From: Morganella morganii
GTDB taxonomy: Bacteria > Pseudomonadota > Gammaproteobacteria > Enterobacterales > Enterobacteriaceae
Length of the DNA: 15,270 nt
Direction: 5' to 3'
Assembly: GCF_003996855.1 (NCBI RefSeq)
Contig: NZ_NRQY01000001.1
Span: 2,744,206 to 2,759,475 of the forward strand
The position numbers and the translations under genes were made by a program. The notes under the pieces are model-generated. The model had not been told where the DNA came from and ran no database searches. It worked only from the letters and a program-made list of their open reading frames with translations. Positions 1 to 8,008 of the stretch are shown here, one piece after another. The number at the start of each line of letters is the position of its first letter. Positions within the stretch are counted from its first letter, which is position 1.

Positions 1-616
1 CGATCTTTATGCTAATACATTCTGCCGAATAAGTTACTGTGGTATATCGCTTTTGCTAACGTCTTTGTTTACCTGCTGCGTTACGGTGTGCTGGACTGGT
101 CGCCAACCTATCTCCGCGAAGTCAAACATTTCGATATAACAGGCTATTCTGTCGCCTATTTTCTGTATGAATGGGCGGGGATACCGGGCACCCTGCTGTG
201 CGGCTGGATGTCAGATAAAATCTTTAAAGGAAACCGGGGTGTTCTTTATGACACTGGTGACGATCGCCACTGTGGTCTTCTGGCTCAACCCGCCGGGAAA
301 CCCGGCTATTGATATGGCGTGTATGATCACCATCGGCTTCCTGATTTACGGCCCGGTCATGCTGATCGGCCTGCACGCCCTGGAGCTCGCACCGAAGAAA
401 GCCGCCGGTACAGCAGCCGGATTCACCGGGTTATTCGGCTACCTCGGCGGCTCGGTGGCAGCAAGTGCAATCGTCGGCTTTACTGTGGATTATTTCGGCT
501 GGGATGGCGGTTTCGGCGTAATGATCGGCGGCAGTGTGCTCGCTGTTATTCTGTTAGTTGTGGTGATGCGTGGTGAGAAGAAACACCACGATGAAATCGC
601 CCGCAATAAAGCATAA
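1..616 (+). pseudogene. glpT: Glycerol-3-phosphate:phosphate antiporter GlpT, 3' part, disrupted by two frame lesions
   Basis: Inner-membrane MFS antiporter that imports glycerol-3-phosphate in exchange for phosphate, and also fosfomycin. Only the C-terminal half is in the window. The family sequence is readable in three successive frames. IFM is in frame 3 at 3-11. [20 protein letters not shown] and onward to [10 protein letters not shown] is in frame 1 from about 16 to 233. [16 protein letters not shown] to the stop at 616 is in frame 2. The first break looks like one extra T near position 13, which makes a TAA in frame 1. The second removes about 11 nt near 230, because E. coli has Ala-Thr between GNRG and GVFF. 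The product cannot be full length unless these are sequence errors. glpQ follows after 14 nt, so the two form the usual glpTQ operon. Family identity is certain; loss of function is inferred. Confidence 0.88.
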
Positions 617-630
617 GCGGAGACATACAG

Positions 631-1713
631 ATGAATATATCCCGTCAGTTTTATCTTGTCAGTGCCCTTGCGGGCGCCATGCTCTGCGGCTCAGCCGCTT
701 TTGCGGCAGACAATAAGATTGTGATTGCACATCGCGGCGCCAGCGGGTATCTGCCGGAACATACCCTGCCGGCCAAAGCGATGGCATATGCGCAGGGTGC
801 TGATTATCTGGAGCAGGATCTGGTGATGACCAAAGATGATGAACTCATCGTCCTGCATGATCATTATCTCGACCGTGTTACAGATGTGGCAAAACGTTTT
901 CCGGATCGCGCGCGTAAGGATGGCCGTTACTACGCCATCGATTTTACCCTCGCGGAAATTAAGTCCCTGAAATTTACTGAAGGGTTTGAAATCGAAAACG
1001 GTAAACCGGTACAAAAATATCCGGGTCGTTTTCCGATGGGAAAATCAGATTTCCGTATTCATACCTTTCAGGAAGAACTTGAGTTCATTCAGGGTCTGAA
1101 TCATTCCACCGGAAAAAATATCGGGATTTACCCGGAAATCAAAGCGCCGTGGTTTCACCGTCAGGAAGGTAAGAATATCACCCGTAAGACCCTGGAAGTG
1201 CTGAAAGCCTACGGCTACCAGACTAAAGATTCCGGGGTATTTCTTCAGTGTTTCGATCCGAATGAATTAAAGCGCATCAAAAATGAACTGATGCCGGAAA
1301 TGAAGATGGATCTGATGCTGATACAGCTGATAGCTTACACCGACTGGCAGGAAACATTTGAACAGAATGCGGAAGGCAAATGGGTCAACTATAACTATGA
1401 CTGGATGATGGCTCCCGGTGCGATGAGTAAAATCGCAGCATATGCTGATGGCATCGGGCCTGATTATCATATGCTTATCAGCAAAGAGTCCGGACCGGGT
1501 CACATCATTCTGACGCCGATGGCGGAAGAGGCACACGCCTCACAGCTGATGATCCATCCGTTTACTGTCCGCACGGATGCCCTGCCGCCGTATGCGGAGA
1601 ACACTGAACAGCTATTTGATGCTATTTATATTCAGGCCGGAGCGAAAGGGTTATTTACTGATTTTCCGGACAAAGGCGTACAGTTTCTGCAAAAACATAA
1701 ACTGCATCAGTGA
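631..1713 (+). CDS. glpQ: Periplasmic glycerophosphodiester phosphodiesterase GlpQ
   Basis: Hydrolyses glycerophosphodiesters such as glycerophosphocholine to glycerol-3-phosphate and an alcohol in the periplasm, supplying substrate for GlpT. The 360-aa length fits the E. coli enzyme (358 aa). Residues 1-25 form a Sec signal peptide with a hydrophobic core and a cleavage site after AFA. The GDPD domain starts at about residue 30. The catalytic and metal-binding pattern is visible as HRGASGYLPEHT (H34, R35, E43), EQD (E61, D63) and LHD (H76, D77). A GGAG ribosome site lies about 10 nt before the ATG at 631. The gene is the distal member of a glpT-glpQ operon and ends just before a strong hairpin. 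Its partner glpT appears broken, so the glycerol-3-phosphate made here may need another importer. Confidence 0.97.
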   Translation: MNISRQFYLVSALAGAMLCGSAAFAADNKIVIAHRGASGYLPEHTLPAKAMAYAQGADYLEQDLVMTKDDELIVLHDHYLDRVTDVAKRFPDRARKDGRYYAIDFTLAEIKSLKFTEGFEIENGKPVQKYPGRFPMGKSDFRIHTFQEELEFIQGLNHSTGKNIGIYPEIKAPWFHRQEGKNITRKTLEVLKAYGYQTKDSGVFLQCFDPNELKRIKNELMPEMKMDLMLIQLIAYTDWQETFEQNAEGKWVNYNYDWMMAPGAMSKIAAYADGIGPDYHMLISKESGPGHIILTPMAEEAHASQLMIHPFTVRTDALPPYAENTEQLFDAIYIQAGAKGLFTDFPDKGVQFLQKHKLHQ

Positions 1714-1739
1714 TCACTCCGCTGCGGAACAAAACAGCA

Positions 1740-1765
1740 ACGGGCACTACAGTGCCCGTTTTCTT
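1740..1765 (+). terminator. Rho-independent terminator after glpQ
   Basis: A 9-bp perfect inverted repeat, ACGGGCACT (1740-1748) and AGTGCCCGT (1751-1759), is followed by a T-rich tail (TTTCTT). It lies 27 nt after the glpQ stop and ends the glpTQ transcript. emrD converges on it from the right, so it may also stop readthrough from that side. Confidence 0.85.
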
Positions 1766-1781
1766 ATGTCAGAAACCTGAC

Positions 1782-2957
1782 TCAGGATGCCATCGGCTGC
1801 TCATTCTGCAACCGGTGAGCCAGCGGCAGCCAGCACAGCACCATAATCACGGAGACCGCCAGCATCAGCAGGCCGACACTGCCCTGCCCACCCTGCGGCA
1901 TCAGTGCCGAAATCCAGGTAGCGATACCGGAGCCCACATTCTGTAACCCGCCCACCAGCACACCGGCAGCCCCCGCCAGATACGGGAACGGCTCCATTGC
2001 CGCTGTGGTTGCCAGCGGGAACAGCATCCCCGCCCCGAAGAAAAACAGCGCAGCAGGGATCAGTAATGTCCAGACATTCATCACACCCATCAGCCCGGGT
2101 ATCCACATCAGTGCACCAGCGATCAGACAGCAAATCACGGCACACCACACCAGAAAGCTGAAGGATTTGCTGTCCCGTCCGGCAAACCAGGCACCGAAAA
2201 ATGCCGCCGGAATCGGCAGAATAAACAGGATACTCACCGCCATACTACCCAGCCCAGGCCGTCACGCATCAGTACACCGCTGGATGCCTCAAACACAGCC
2301 ACACCAGCCAGGCCTCGCCAGATACGGCACAAATGTCCGGTTGGTCAGCAGCAGACGGAAAGAGGCCCACATTTTTGGTCTCTCTTTCATCTGCGGACGG
2401 GTTTCCGGCAGTTTATGCCACATGTTGTAACCCACCGCCAGGCTGAGCAGAAGGAGAAATGCATAACAGGCACGCCAGCCGAAGAAAAATGCCAGAGCAC
2501 CACCGGGCATCGGAGCTATCAGCGGGCTGACCAGAATCCCCATATTCAGCAGGCTGTTAGCATAACGCAGGGAAATCCCGGTGTATAAGTCACGCGGCAT
2601 GGTCCGCGCCATCACCCCGGCCACACCGGTGCCCAGCCCCTGTAATCCGCTGGCGATCACCAGCATGGTCAGGTTCGGCGAAAACAGCGCGGCGGTCGTG
2701 GAGAGTACATAGATAAATAATCCGGTGAGGATCACCGGACGGCGGCCGATTTTATCTGAAATCGGCCCGTAAATAAGCTGGGATGCGCCATAAGTAAATA
2801 AATATGCCGCCATCACGCTCTGCACGGCACCCGCAGGTTCGCCGAAGTCCAGCGCAATCTCGGTTATTACCGGTACATACACCGTCTGCGTCATTTGCCC
2901 GACAGCAATCAGCGCAATCAGCATTACCAGCAGATGAAAGTTTTCCAGTTTTTTCAT
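1782..2957 (-). pseudogene. emrD: Multidrug efflux MFS transporter EmrD, interrupted by two compensating lesions
   Basis: Proton-driven 12-helix drug exporter of the Bcr/CflA type. The N-terminal part (2957 down to 2289) begins MKKLENFHLLVMLIALIAVGQM and contains the MFS motif A region GPISDKIGRRPVIL and MARTMPRDLY. The C-terminal part (from about 2243 down to 1782) contains SILFILPIPAAFFGAWFAG and FFFGAGMLFPLAT. Both halves match E. coli EmrD from memory and are in the same frame, but between them the frame reads into TGA at 2289-2291. The linking peptide LAGVAVFEASSGVLM is present in another frame. About 11 nt seem to be missing near 2311-2320 and one more near 2254, so the two losses cancel but leave the internal stop. 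The encoded protein would end after helix 6 or so. The start ATG at 2955-2957 has no strong ribosome site. Confidence 0.88.
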
Positions 2958-3282
2958 TTTTATTGTCAGTCTTTACATTGTCACTGGGAGGGCACAGCAC
3001 AATTCCGGCAGAATTAATCACGGCCGGAATCAGTCATACTTGCGATACCGTATAAAATAGCAAATTAAAAAAATTTTGGGAGATAGTTCACACATTTATT
3101 TTTGTTACCGGACGACCATTTTTATGCTGTTTCCGGCAACTAAACTGTACACTTCATCCTGATTTATCGTATTCATGCGACAGTATCCTCTGACGCATTT
3201 AATCGATACATTTTTCCCCGTTGGCTTATTACACTGGTTTACATATTAATAACGACGACCCTGCGACTGACGGAGGTTATGC
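2958..3282. other. Divergent intergenic region between emrD and fpr
   Basis: This 325-bp region separates two divergently transcribed genes and is rich in A/T runs, notably around 3060-3120. It must hold the promoters of both. A plausible fpr promoter is listed separately; no clear promoter for emrD was found. In E. coli fpr belongs to the SoxS regulon, but no convincing SoxS box could be read here. No coding potential was seen apart from an unsupported 61-codon frame overlapping the start of fpr. Confidence 0.6.
3221..3249 (+). promoter_or_regulatory. Putative sigma-70 promoter of fpr
   Basis: TTGGCT (3221-3226), a 17-bp spacer and TATTAA (3244-3249) form a reasonable -35/-10 pair, 33 bp upstream of the fpr start. 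This would give a leader of about 27 nt containing the GGAGG ribosome site at 3272-3276. Found by eye only. Confidence 0.4.
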
Positions 3283-4032
3283 ATGTCAAACTGGATCACA
3301 GGACGTGTCACACGTGTCACACATTGGACTGACACTTTATTCAGCCTGCATGTTCAGACACCTGTCCGCCCGTTTACGGCAGGACAATTTGCCAAACTCG
3401 GTCTGAAAATCGGCGATGAACGCATACAGCGCGCTTATTCTTATGTTAATGCACCGGACAATGATGACCTTGAATTTTACCTGGTCACTGTCGGCGACGG
3501 TAAACTCAGCCCGCGTCTGGCAGCACTGACCTCGGGAGATGAACTTCTCATCACCGATGAAGCATCCGGATTTTTTGTGCTTGATGAAGTACCGGACTGC
3601 GATACCCTCTGGATGCTCTCCACCGGCACCGCTATCGGCCCGTTTTTATCCATTCTGCAATACGGCAGGGATCTTGAGCGGTTCCGTCATATTGTGCTGG
3701 TACATGCTGCGCGTTACGCCGCCGACCTGAGCTATCTGCCGCTGATGCAGGAATTACAGAAAAAAACCGGGAGTGACAAACTGCGGATTGTGACTGTCGT
3801 CAGCCGGGAACTTGCGGAAGGTTCACTGCATGGCAGGGTTCCGGCGCTGATCCGTTCCGGTGAACTGGAAGCGGCAGCCGGATTGCCGCTGACCGCCGCA
3901 AACAGCCATGTGATGCTGTGCGGCAACCCGGAGATGGTGAAAGATACACAAAATCTGCTGAAAACAGAGCGGGAGATGCGCAAACACCTGCGCCGCAAGC
4001 CCGGTCATATCACCAGCGAGCAATACTGGTGA
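3283..4032 (+). CDS. fpr: Ferredoxin/flavodoxin-NADP(+) reductase Fpr
   Basis: FAD enzyme that passes electrons from NADPH to flavodoxin or ferredoxin, feeding radical-SAM enzymes and oxidative-stress defence in the cytoplasm. The 249 aa align along the full length with E. coli Fpr (248 aa). The FAD-binding signature RAYS is at residues 50-53 and the NADP-binding loop STGTAIGP at 112-119. VHAARYAADLSYLPL and VMLCGNPEM follow in the NADP domain. The protein ends in an aromatic residue (EQYW), as in this subclass where the terminal Trp stacks on the flavin. The start is fixed by GGAGG at 3272-3276, six bases before the ATG. The gene is monocistronic, ends at a hairpin shared with convergent yiiR, and is intact. 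Confidence 0.97.
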   Translation: MSNWITGRVTRVTHWTDTLFSLHVQTPVRPFTAGQFAKLGLKIGDERIQRAYSYVNAPDNDDLEFYLVTVGDGKLSPRLAALTSGDELLITDEASGFFVLDEVPDCDTLWMLSTGTAIGPFLSILQYGRDLERFRHIVLVHAARYAADLSYLPLMQELQKKTGSDKLRIVTVVSRELAEGSLHGRVPALIRSGELEAAAGLPLTAANSHVMLCGNPEMVKDTQNLLKTEREMRKHLRRKPGHITSEQYW

Positions 4033-4038
4033 GCCTGT

Positions 4039-4060
4039 GACAGCGGGTTCACCCGCTGTC
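4039..4060. terminator. Hairpin between convergent fpr and yiiR
   Basis: A perfect 9-bp stem, GACAGCGGG (4039-4047) and CCCGCTGTC (4052-4060), has a 4-base loop. It sits 6 nt after the fpr stop and 6 nt after the yiiR stop on the other strand. Neither side has a long T-run, so it may be a weak or Rho-assisted terminator, or a 3'-end stabiliser, for both transcripts. Confidence 0.6.
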
Positions 4061-4066
4061 TCTGCT

Positions 4067-4495
4067 TCAGAAGCTGTCGAGTTTATCCACCGGCTGTGTG
4101 CTCTCCCCGAAACGGTTACCCTCATCAAGGCTTTTGAACACGCCGCAGTCGAGCACCATCATCATCACGATAAAAATCGGCAGAAATCGCCCCAGCCCCC
4201 ACTGCCAGAAATCACCGGCAAGGCTCCAGTCCGGTGTGGTGAGTGCCCACGCCATCACCAGCATTAATGCCCAGCCGCCGCGCTTGTTGCGGTCATGCAG
4301 ACGTTTGGTGAAAATCGCCGCTGCGGGATACATCACCACCAGCACCGGTACCATTATCACTTCAACAGGTAACTGAAACAGCCCCTGCAATGACATCAGG
4401 AGAAACAGCACTGCGCCGCACACACCGATCCCCGCCCAGAATGCTTTGCGGCCGATCCGCCCGTGAAACGAAAACGCCCATTGTTGTAGTGTCAT
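4067..4495 (-). CDS. yiiR: DUF805 family inner-membrane protein YiiR
   Basis: Small integral membrane protein of unknown function, 142 aa (E. coli YiiR is about 146 aa). The DUF805 pattern is clear: an N-terminal SFHGRIGRKAFW motif at about residues 9-20, a hydrophobic pair of helices (roughly 22-40 and 45-63), the conserved AIFTKRLHDRNKRGGWAL segment at about 60-77, and a fourth hydrophobic stretch near 105-118. The hydrophilic tail includes ENRFG-like DEGNRFG. It is divergent from yiiQ with a 57-bp gap and convergent with fpr, the same arrangement as in E. coli. No catalytic residues are known for this family, so no function is assigned. Confidence 0.93.
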   Translation of the reverse strand: MTLQQWAFSFHGRIGRKAFWAGIGVCGAVLFLLMSLQGLFQLPVEVIMVPVLVVMYPAAAIFTKRLHDRNKRGGWALMLVMAWALTTPDWSLAGDFWQWGLGRFLPIFIVMMMVLDCGVFKSLDEGNRFGESTQPVDKLDSF

Positions 4496-4552
4496 TTCTC
4501 TTTCCTAATCGTGTACACTGGTTATATTGCAGACGAACCACAGGGAGTCGCT

Positions 4553-5173
4553 ATGAACGCAGTCAAAAAAACCGCACTGGCCGCCCTGACAGCAGGATGC
4601 ACGCTGCTGCCCGCTATACCGGCTGCGGCAGGTGAGGCGGTGTTACTTCCCATCCCCTGCTCGCCGGAAACTCTCTGGCTTCAGACGGATGCACCGACCT
4701 TCGGCATCACTATCCCCGTTATGCGCGAACAGTTTAACCGCAACAACCCGTCGCTGCCATTACGGGAATACAAAGTCGTGGCCTCAAACGACATTACCGC
4801 CAGCTACCTGCGGGCGGCAACCCGCATCAACCCTTATATTTACTCCTCTGCGGTTCTTGAACGCGACAGCGAAAAAATCAAAAGCCTCCAGCTGACACTG
4901 CTGCCGGGCGCTGACAGTGCTGCGGAAAAAACCAATCGCGCCCTGATGCTGGCCTATATTAAGGCACTGATTATTCAGTTCGAACCGACACTCAACGAAA
5001 GCAATATTGATTCTGCACTGAGCGGGGCACTGGCGACGGATTTCAAAACCGGCACTTACGCCTCTCAATTCGGTGCATTACGCTATCTTCTCGTAGTTGA
5101 TGAGATAAATGGGGTAACTTTCGCTATTGAACCGATTAAGCTTTCGCTATCTAATAGTGAGATGGCACAGTAA
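4553..5173 (+). CDS. yiiQ: Exported DUF1454 protein YiiQ
   Basis: Periplasmic protein of unknown function, 206 aa from the chosen start (E. coli YiiQ is 199 aa). Residues 1-26 form a Sec signal: MNAVKK, a hydrophobic stretch, then IPAAAG, with cleavage near AAA-GEA. The conserved core includes DAPTFGITI, FNRNNPSLPLREY, RAATRINPYIYSSAVLE, KIKSLQLTLLP and ALRYLLVV, and the C-terminal FAIEPIKLSLS. An earlier in-frame ATG at 4511 would add 14 residues ahead of the signal peptide. The ATG at 4553 is preferred because AGGGAG lies just upstream (about 4542-4547) and the signal peptide then begins normally. The gene is followed by tpiA after 133 bp, with a possible separate promoter in between. Confidence 0.93.
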   Translation: MNAVKKTALAALTAGCTLLPAIPAAAGEAVLLPIPCSPETLWLQTDAPTFGITIPVMREQFNRNNPSLPLREYKVVASNDITASYLRAATRINPYIYSSAVLERDSEKIKSLQLTLLPGADSAAEKTNRALMLAYIKALIIQFEPTLNESNIDSALSGALATDFKTGTYASQFGALRYLLVVDEINGVTFAIEPIKLSLSNSEMAQ

Positions 5174-5213
5174 ACAGTGGCCGAAAAGCAAAGCTATTTC
5201 GCGCCGGTTTCAC

Positions 5214-5219
5214 TATACT
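5214..5219 (+). promoter_or_regulatory. Possible -10 element upstream of tpiA
   Basis: TATACT at 5214-5219 is close to the -10 consensus and lies 88 bp before the tpiA ATG in the yiiQ-tpiA gap. No good -35 hexamer is visible 16-18 bp upstream, so this call is weak. A well-placed AGGAGG (about 5295-5300) precedes the ATG. Confidence 0.3.
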
Positions 5220-5306
5220 GTCTCTCTGTTTGCCTGTTCGCCGCTCTGCGCGGACAATGGTAATAAAGCTTAAGTCATTTAACTCATTCCGGCAGGAGGA
5301 AATACA

Positions 5307-6077
5307 ATGCGACATCCCTTAGTTATGGGTAACTGGAAGCTGAACGGCAGCAGTAAAATGGTTCATGAGCTGATCACCGCTCTGCGTCATGAAATCGGCA
5401 ATGTCACCGGGTGTGACGTTGCGATCGCACCACCGGCAATTTATCTTTCTCAGGCCAAACAGGTCCTGGCAGGCTCCTCCATTATGCTGGGTGCCCAGGA
5501 TACCGGTCTGAATCTTTCCGGTGCCTTCACCGGCGAAACCTCTCCTGAGATGCTGAAAGATATCGGCGCACACTACATCATTATCGGCCACTCCGAGCGC
5601 CGCACCTATCATGGTGAAAGTGATGAATTAGTGGCAGAGAAATTCGCTGTCCTGAAAAAACTGGGTCTGACCCCGGTACTGTGCATCGGTGAATCCGAAG
5701 CAGAAAATGAAGCGGGTAAAACCGAAGAAGTCTGCGCGTGTCAGATTGATGCTGTTCTGAATACTCAGGGTGCAGACGCCTTCATCGGTGCAGTCATTGC
5801 CTATGAGCCAATCTGGGCTATCGGCACCGGCAAATCCGCCACTCCTGCACAGGCTCAGGCGGTACATAAATTTATCCGCAGCCATATCGCGAAGAAAGAT
5901 GCGAAAGGGGCAGAGCAGGTCATTATCCAGTACGGCGGTTCTGTAAATGATAAAAACGCCGCAGAGCTGTTCACCCAGCCGGATATCGACGGCGCATTAG
6001 TCGGTGGCGCATCACTGAAGGCAGATGCGTTCGGCGTGATCGTCAAAGCCGCCGCGGCAGCAAAAGCCGCAAAATAA
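5307..6077 (+). CDS. tpiA: Triose-phosphate isomerase
   Basis: Interconverts dihydroxyacetone phosphate and glyceraldehyde-3-phosphate in glycolysis and gluconeogenesis; a cytoplasmic homodimer with the TIM-barrel fold. The 256 aa match bacterial TpiA in length. Catalytic residues fall where expected: N9 and K11 in MGNWKLNG, H95 in IIGHSERR, and E167 in [14 protein letters not shown], the last including the mobile loop 6. The phosphate-binding YGGSV is at about 209-213 and LVGGASL at 231-237. AGGAGG just before the ATG fixes the start. The protein ends in an Ala/Lys-rich tail (AAAAAKAAK). It is convergent with pfkA, so two glycolytic genes meet at one terminator. Glycerol-3-phosphate metabolism (glpTQ, same window) feeds its substrate. 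Confidence 0.98.
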   Translation: MRHPLVMGNWKLNGSSKMVHELITALRHEIGNVTGCDVAIAPPAIYLSQAKQVLAGSSIMLGAQDTGLNLSGAFTGETSPEMLKDIGAHYIIIGHSERRTYHGESDELVAEKFAVLKKLGLTPVLCIGESEAENEAGKTEEVCACQIDAVLNTQGADAFIGAVIAYEPIWAIGTGKSATPAQAQAVHKFIRSHIAKKDAKGAEQVIIQYGGSVNDKNAAELFTQPDIDGALVGGASLKADAFGVIVKAAAAAKAAK

Positions 6078-6096
6078 TTTCCGGCCTCCGGAAAGC

Positions 6097-6124
6097 AAAA
6101 AGCGGCGAAATCGCCGCTTTTTTT
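6097..6124. terminator. Bidirectional terminator between tpiA and pfkA
   Basis: The stem AGCGGCGA (6101-6108) / TCGCCGCT (6111-6118) is flanked by an A-run on the left (6097-6101) and a T-run on the right (6118-6124). It is therefore an intrinsic terminator for tpiA on the plus strand and also for pfkA on the minus strand. It lies 20 nt after the tpiA stop and 28 nt beyond the pfkA stop. Confidence 0.9.
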
Positions 6125-6152
6125 GTGTCTGTATGAAGGATGACGAGGATTT

Positions 6153-7130
6153 TTAATAGAGTTTCTTCGCGGTCTCGTACCAGTCTTTCTTAAACACCCG
6201 CTTCATATTCATTACTGCATCAATAATATCGTGGTGAACCAGTTTTTCATTCTGGATCCCGACACAACGGCCGCCGTAACCTTCCAGTAATAACTGAATA
6301 GAATAAGCGCCCATACGGGATGCAAGGATGCGGTCATACGCTACCGGCGAGCCGCCGCGCTGAATATGTCCCAGCACCGTTGCGCGGGTTTCGTGATGTG
6401 TTGTCGCTTCAATCTGCCGCGCCAGTTCATACACATCGGTGACATGCTCGGTGATCGCCACAATCGCATGACGTTTACCTTTATCAATCCCGGCTTTGAT
6501 TTCTGCAATCAGTTCATCACTGCTGTATTCCACTTCATTCGGCGGCAGAACAATAAATTCACAGCCCCCGGCAATAGCAGCGGACAGTGTCAGATCACCG
6601 CAATAGCGCCCCATCACTTCCACAATAGAGATACGTTTATGGGATGTGGAGGTATCACGCAGACGGTCAATCGCTTCAACCACGGTTTCCAGCGCGGTAA
6701 AATAACCGATGGTGTAGTCGGTTCCCGCCACGTCATTATCGATAGTACCCGGCAGGCCGATGCACGGGAAGCCCGCTTCTGTCAGCTTTTTGGCACCGAG
6801 ATAGGAACCATCCCCGCCGATAACCACCAGCGCATCGATACCATTTTTGCGCATATTTGCAATCGCGGTTTCCCGCACTTTGTCATCACGAAATTCAGGG
6901 AAACGTGCCGACCCGAGGAACGTACCGCCGCGGTTGATCACATCTGAGACACTGAAGCGGTCGAGCTGTTTCATCCGGTTTTCATACAGCCCGAGATAGC
7001 CGTCATAAATCCCGATAACTTCCAGCCCTTCTGACAGCGCAGCACGGACAACACCGCGGATTGCGGCATTCATGCCCGGCGCATCACCGCCGCTTGTCAG
7101 CACACCGATTCGTTTGATCTTCTTGCTCAT
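6153..7130 (-). CDS. pfkA: ATP-dependent 6-phosphofructokinase, major isozyme
   Basis: Phosphorylates fructose-6-phosphate to fructose-1,6-bisphosphate with ATP, the committed step of glycolysis; an allosteric cytoplasmic tetramer activated by ADP/GDP and inhibited by phosphoenolpyruvate in this family. The 325 aa compare with 320 in E. coli. ATP-binding GGDAPGMN is at residues 14-21 and GGDGS at 105-109. The catalytic stretch PGTIDND (127-133) gives D131 as the presumed base by offset from E. coli D127. MGRYCGDL and the substrate-binding [13 protein letters not shown] occur in order. GAGG lies just ahead of the ATG at 7128-7130. The gene is intact and runs toward tpiA. The region upstream of it is where accessory DNA begins. 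Confidence 0.98.
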   Translation of the reverse strand: MSKKIKRIGVLTSGGDAPGMNAAIRGVVRAALSEGLEVIGIYDGYLGLYENRMKQLDRFSVSDVINRGGTFLGSARFPEFRDDKVRETAIANMRKNGIDALVVIGGDGSYLGAKKLTEAGFPCIGLPGTIDNDVAGTDYTIGYFTALETVVEAIDRLRDTSTSHKRISIVEVMGRYCGDLTLSAAIAGGCEFIVLPPNEVEYSSDELIAEIKAGIDKGKRHAIVAITEHVTDVYELARQIEATTHHETRATVLGHIQRGGSPVAYDRILASRMGAYSIQLLLEGYGGRCVGIQNEKLVHHDIIDAVMNMKRVFKKDWYETAKKLY

Positions 7131-7235
7131 GATGACCTCTGATTTGCAGATGTAATATGTGTAAATCTGAAAAACCTGAGCGGCATGTTATCACGCTTCC
7201 CCGGTCAGGCTTCGGGAATTCACTGCTGTAACGTA

Positions 7236-7310
7236 TTGCTGAATTGATTCACCTAATCCTATAGTAAGATAAGGTTCCGCCGGATGCACCTACCTTTTGC
7301 GGATTTTTTT
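7236..7310 (+). ncRNA. Possible very short terminated RNA upstream of pfkA
   Basis: TTGCTG (7236-7241), an 18-bp spacer and TATAGT (7260-7265) resemble a promoter with start near 7271. Immediately after it come two interleaved pairs: AAGGT (7271-7275) with ACCTT (7292-7296), and TCCGC (7276-7280) with GCGGA (7299-7303). Seven T residues (7304-7310) follow. The second pair plus T-run works as an intrinsic terminator; the two together could fold as an H-type pseudoknot. A transcript of about 40 nt would result. It runs opposite to pfkA. No known RNA family was recognised. Confidence 0.25.
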
Positions 7311-7915
7311 GTCATTTTGAGACCCCGGGAAGACAGATGCGCCATGATCGGAATATTACTCAGCATACCCGTTAAGGATACCCGAAAAACAAAAAATAAT
7401 TAGCGTATCTGAAACATTTTTTTCACAAATAATGCGTTACAGGACAATCAGGTATAAAAAACGGGATCTGAAATAAAAATCATATACAAGGGGAAATATA
7501 TATCCGGATTTACCACACATTGTGTAATTAACAAAAACAAACCGTAACTAATTATTTCTTATTTCACACTATGACATGAATAACGCAATAGAAATTTATA
7601 TAATATTTTTTTGAAATTATTGAATATTACTTATAGCTGATTTTAAAAAAAGAATATCCGCAATATCCTGACACACTAAATTAATATTTATTATATTACC
7701 GTGATTACTCATCTCGCGGGTTTGTTTATTACCCGTGCGAAATCAAGTATGGAATTTAAATAACAAAATAAACTCAAAAACAGACTATAACAGGATTTTA
7801 CTCCAACTAAAGAAACAAAAAAACCATCAGATTACCTTCATTCATAATGTGTATTAAGATTCATTACCATCAAAGATGATTAAAAAAACCACTTAAATAT
7901 GCATTCTCACCCCCA

Positions 7916-7944
7916 TTGATTAAACAAATCTTAAATAAGATACT
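7916..7944 (+). promoter_or_regulatory. Putative promoter of the adhesin gene
   Basis: TTGATT (7916-7921), a 17-bp spacer and GATACT (7939-7944) match the sigma-70 consensus at four of six positions each. Transcription would start near 7951, giving an 86-nt leader that contains the two alternative hairpins at 7980-8008. In such AT-rich DNA chance matches are common. Confidence 0.35.
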
Positions 7945-7979
7945 TGTCTCATAAATAAATATTACATCTTGAGAATTTA

Positions 7980-8008
7980 CCATTTCAGCCTGACGAAATG
8001 GCTTTCGT
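7980..8008 (+). promoter_or_regulatory. Two mutually exclusive hairpins in the adhesin leader
   Basis: CCATTTC (7980-7986) pairs with GAAATGG (7995-8001). ACGAAA (7993-7998) pairs with TTTCGT (8003-8008). The shared segment 7995-7998 cannot be in both stems. They lie 28 nt upstream of the ATG at 8037 and just before the AGGGA ribosome site (about 8024-8028). Neither has a T-run, so any role would be in translation or mRNA stability, not termination. Speculative. Confidence 0.3.

Noticed and set aside
2005..2430. 141-codon plus-strand open frame opposite emrD
   Set aside because: It spans the emrD lesions and reads as low-complexity antisense; both emrD halves are clearly conserved on the minus strand.
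4511..4552. Upstream start for yiiQ at 4511
   Set aside because: It would place 14 hydrophilic residues before the signal peptide and lacks a ribosome site; AGGGAG supports 4553.
6366..6947. 193-codon open frame antisense to pfkA
   Set aside because: It mirrors the conserved pfkA coding strand, has no family resemblance and no ribosome site; long antisense frames are common opposite such codon usage.
7337..7402. Leader peptides of 12 and 19 codons
   Set aside because: Short frames starting at 7337 and 7344 have no attenuator-like codon run and no downstream gene within range.
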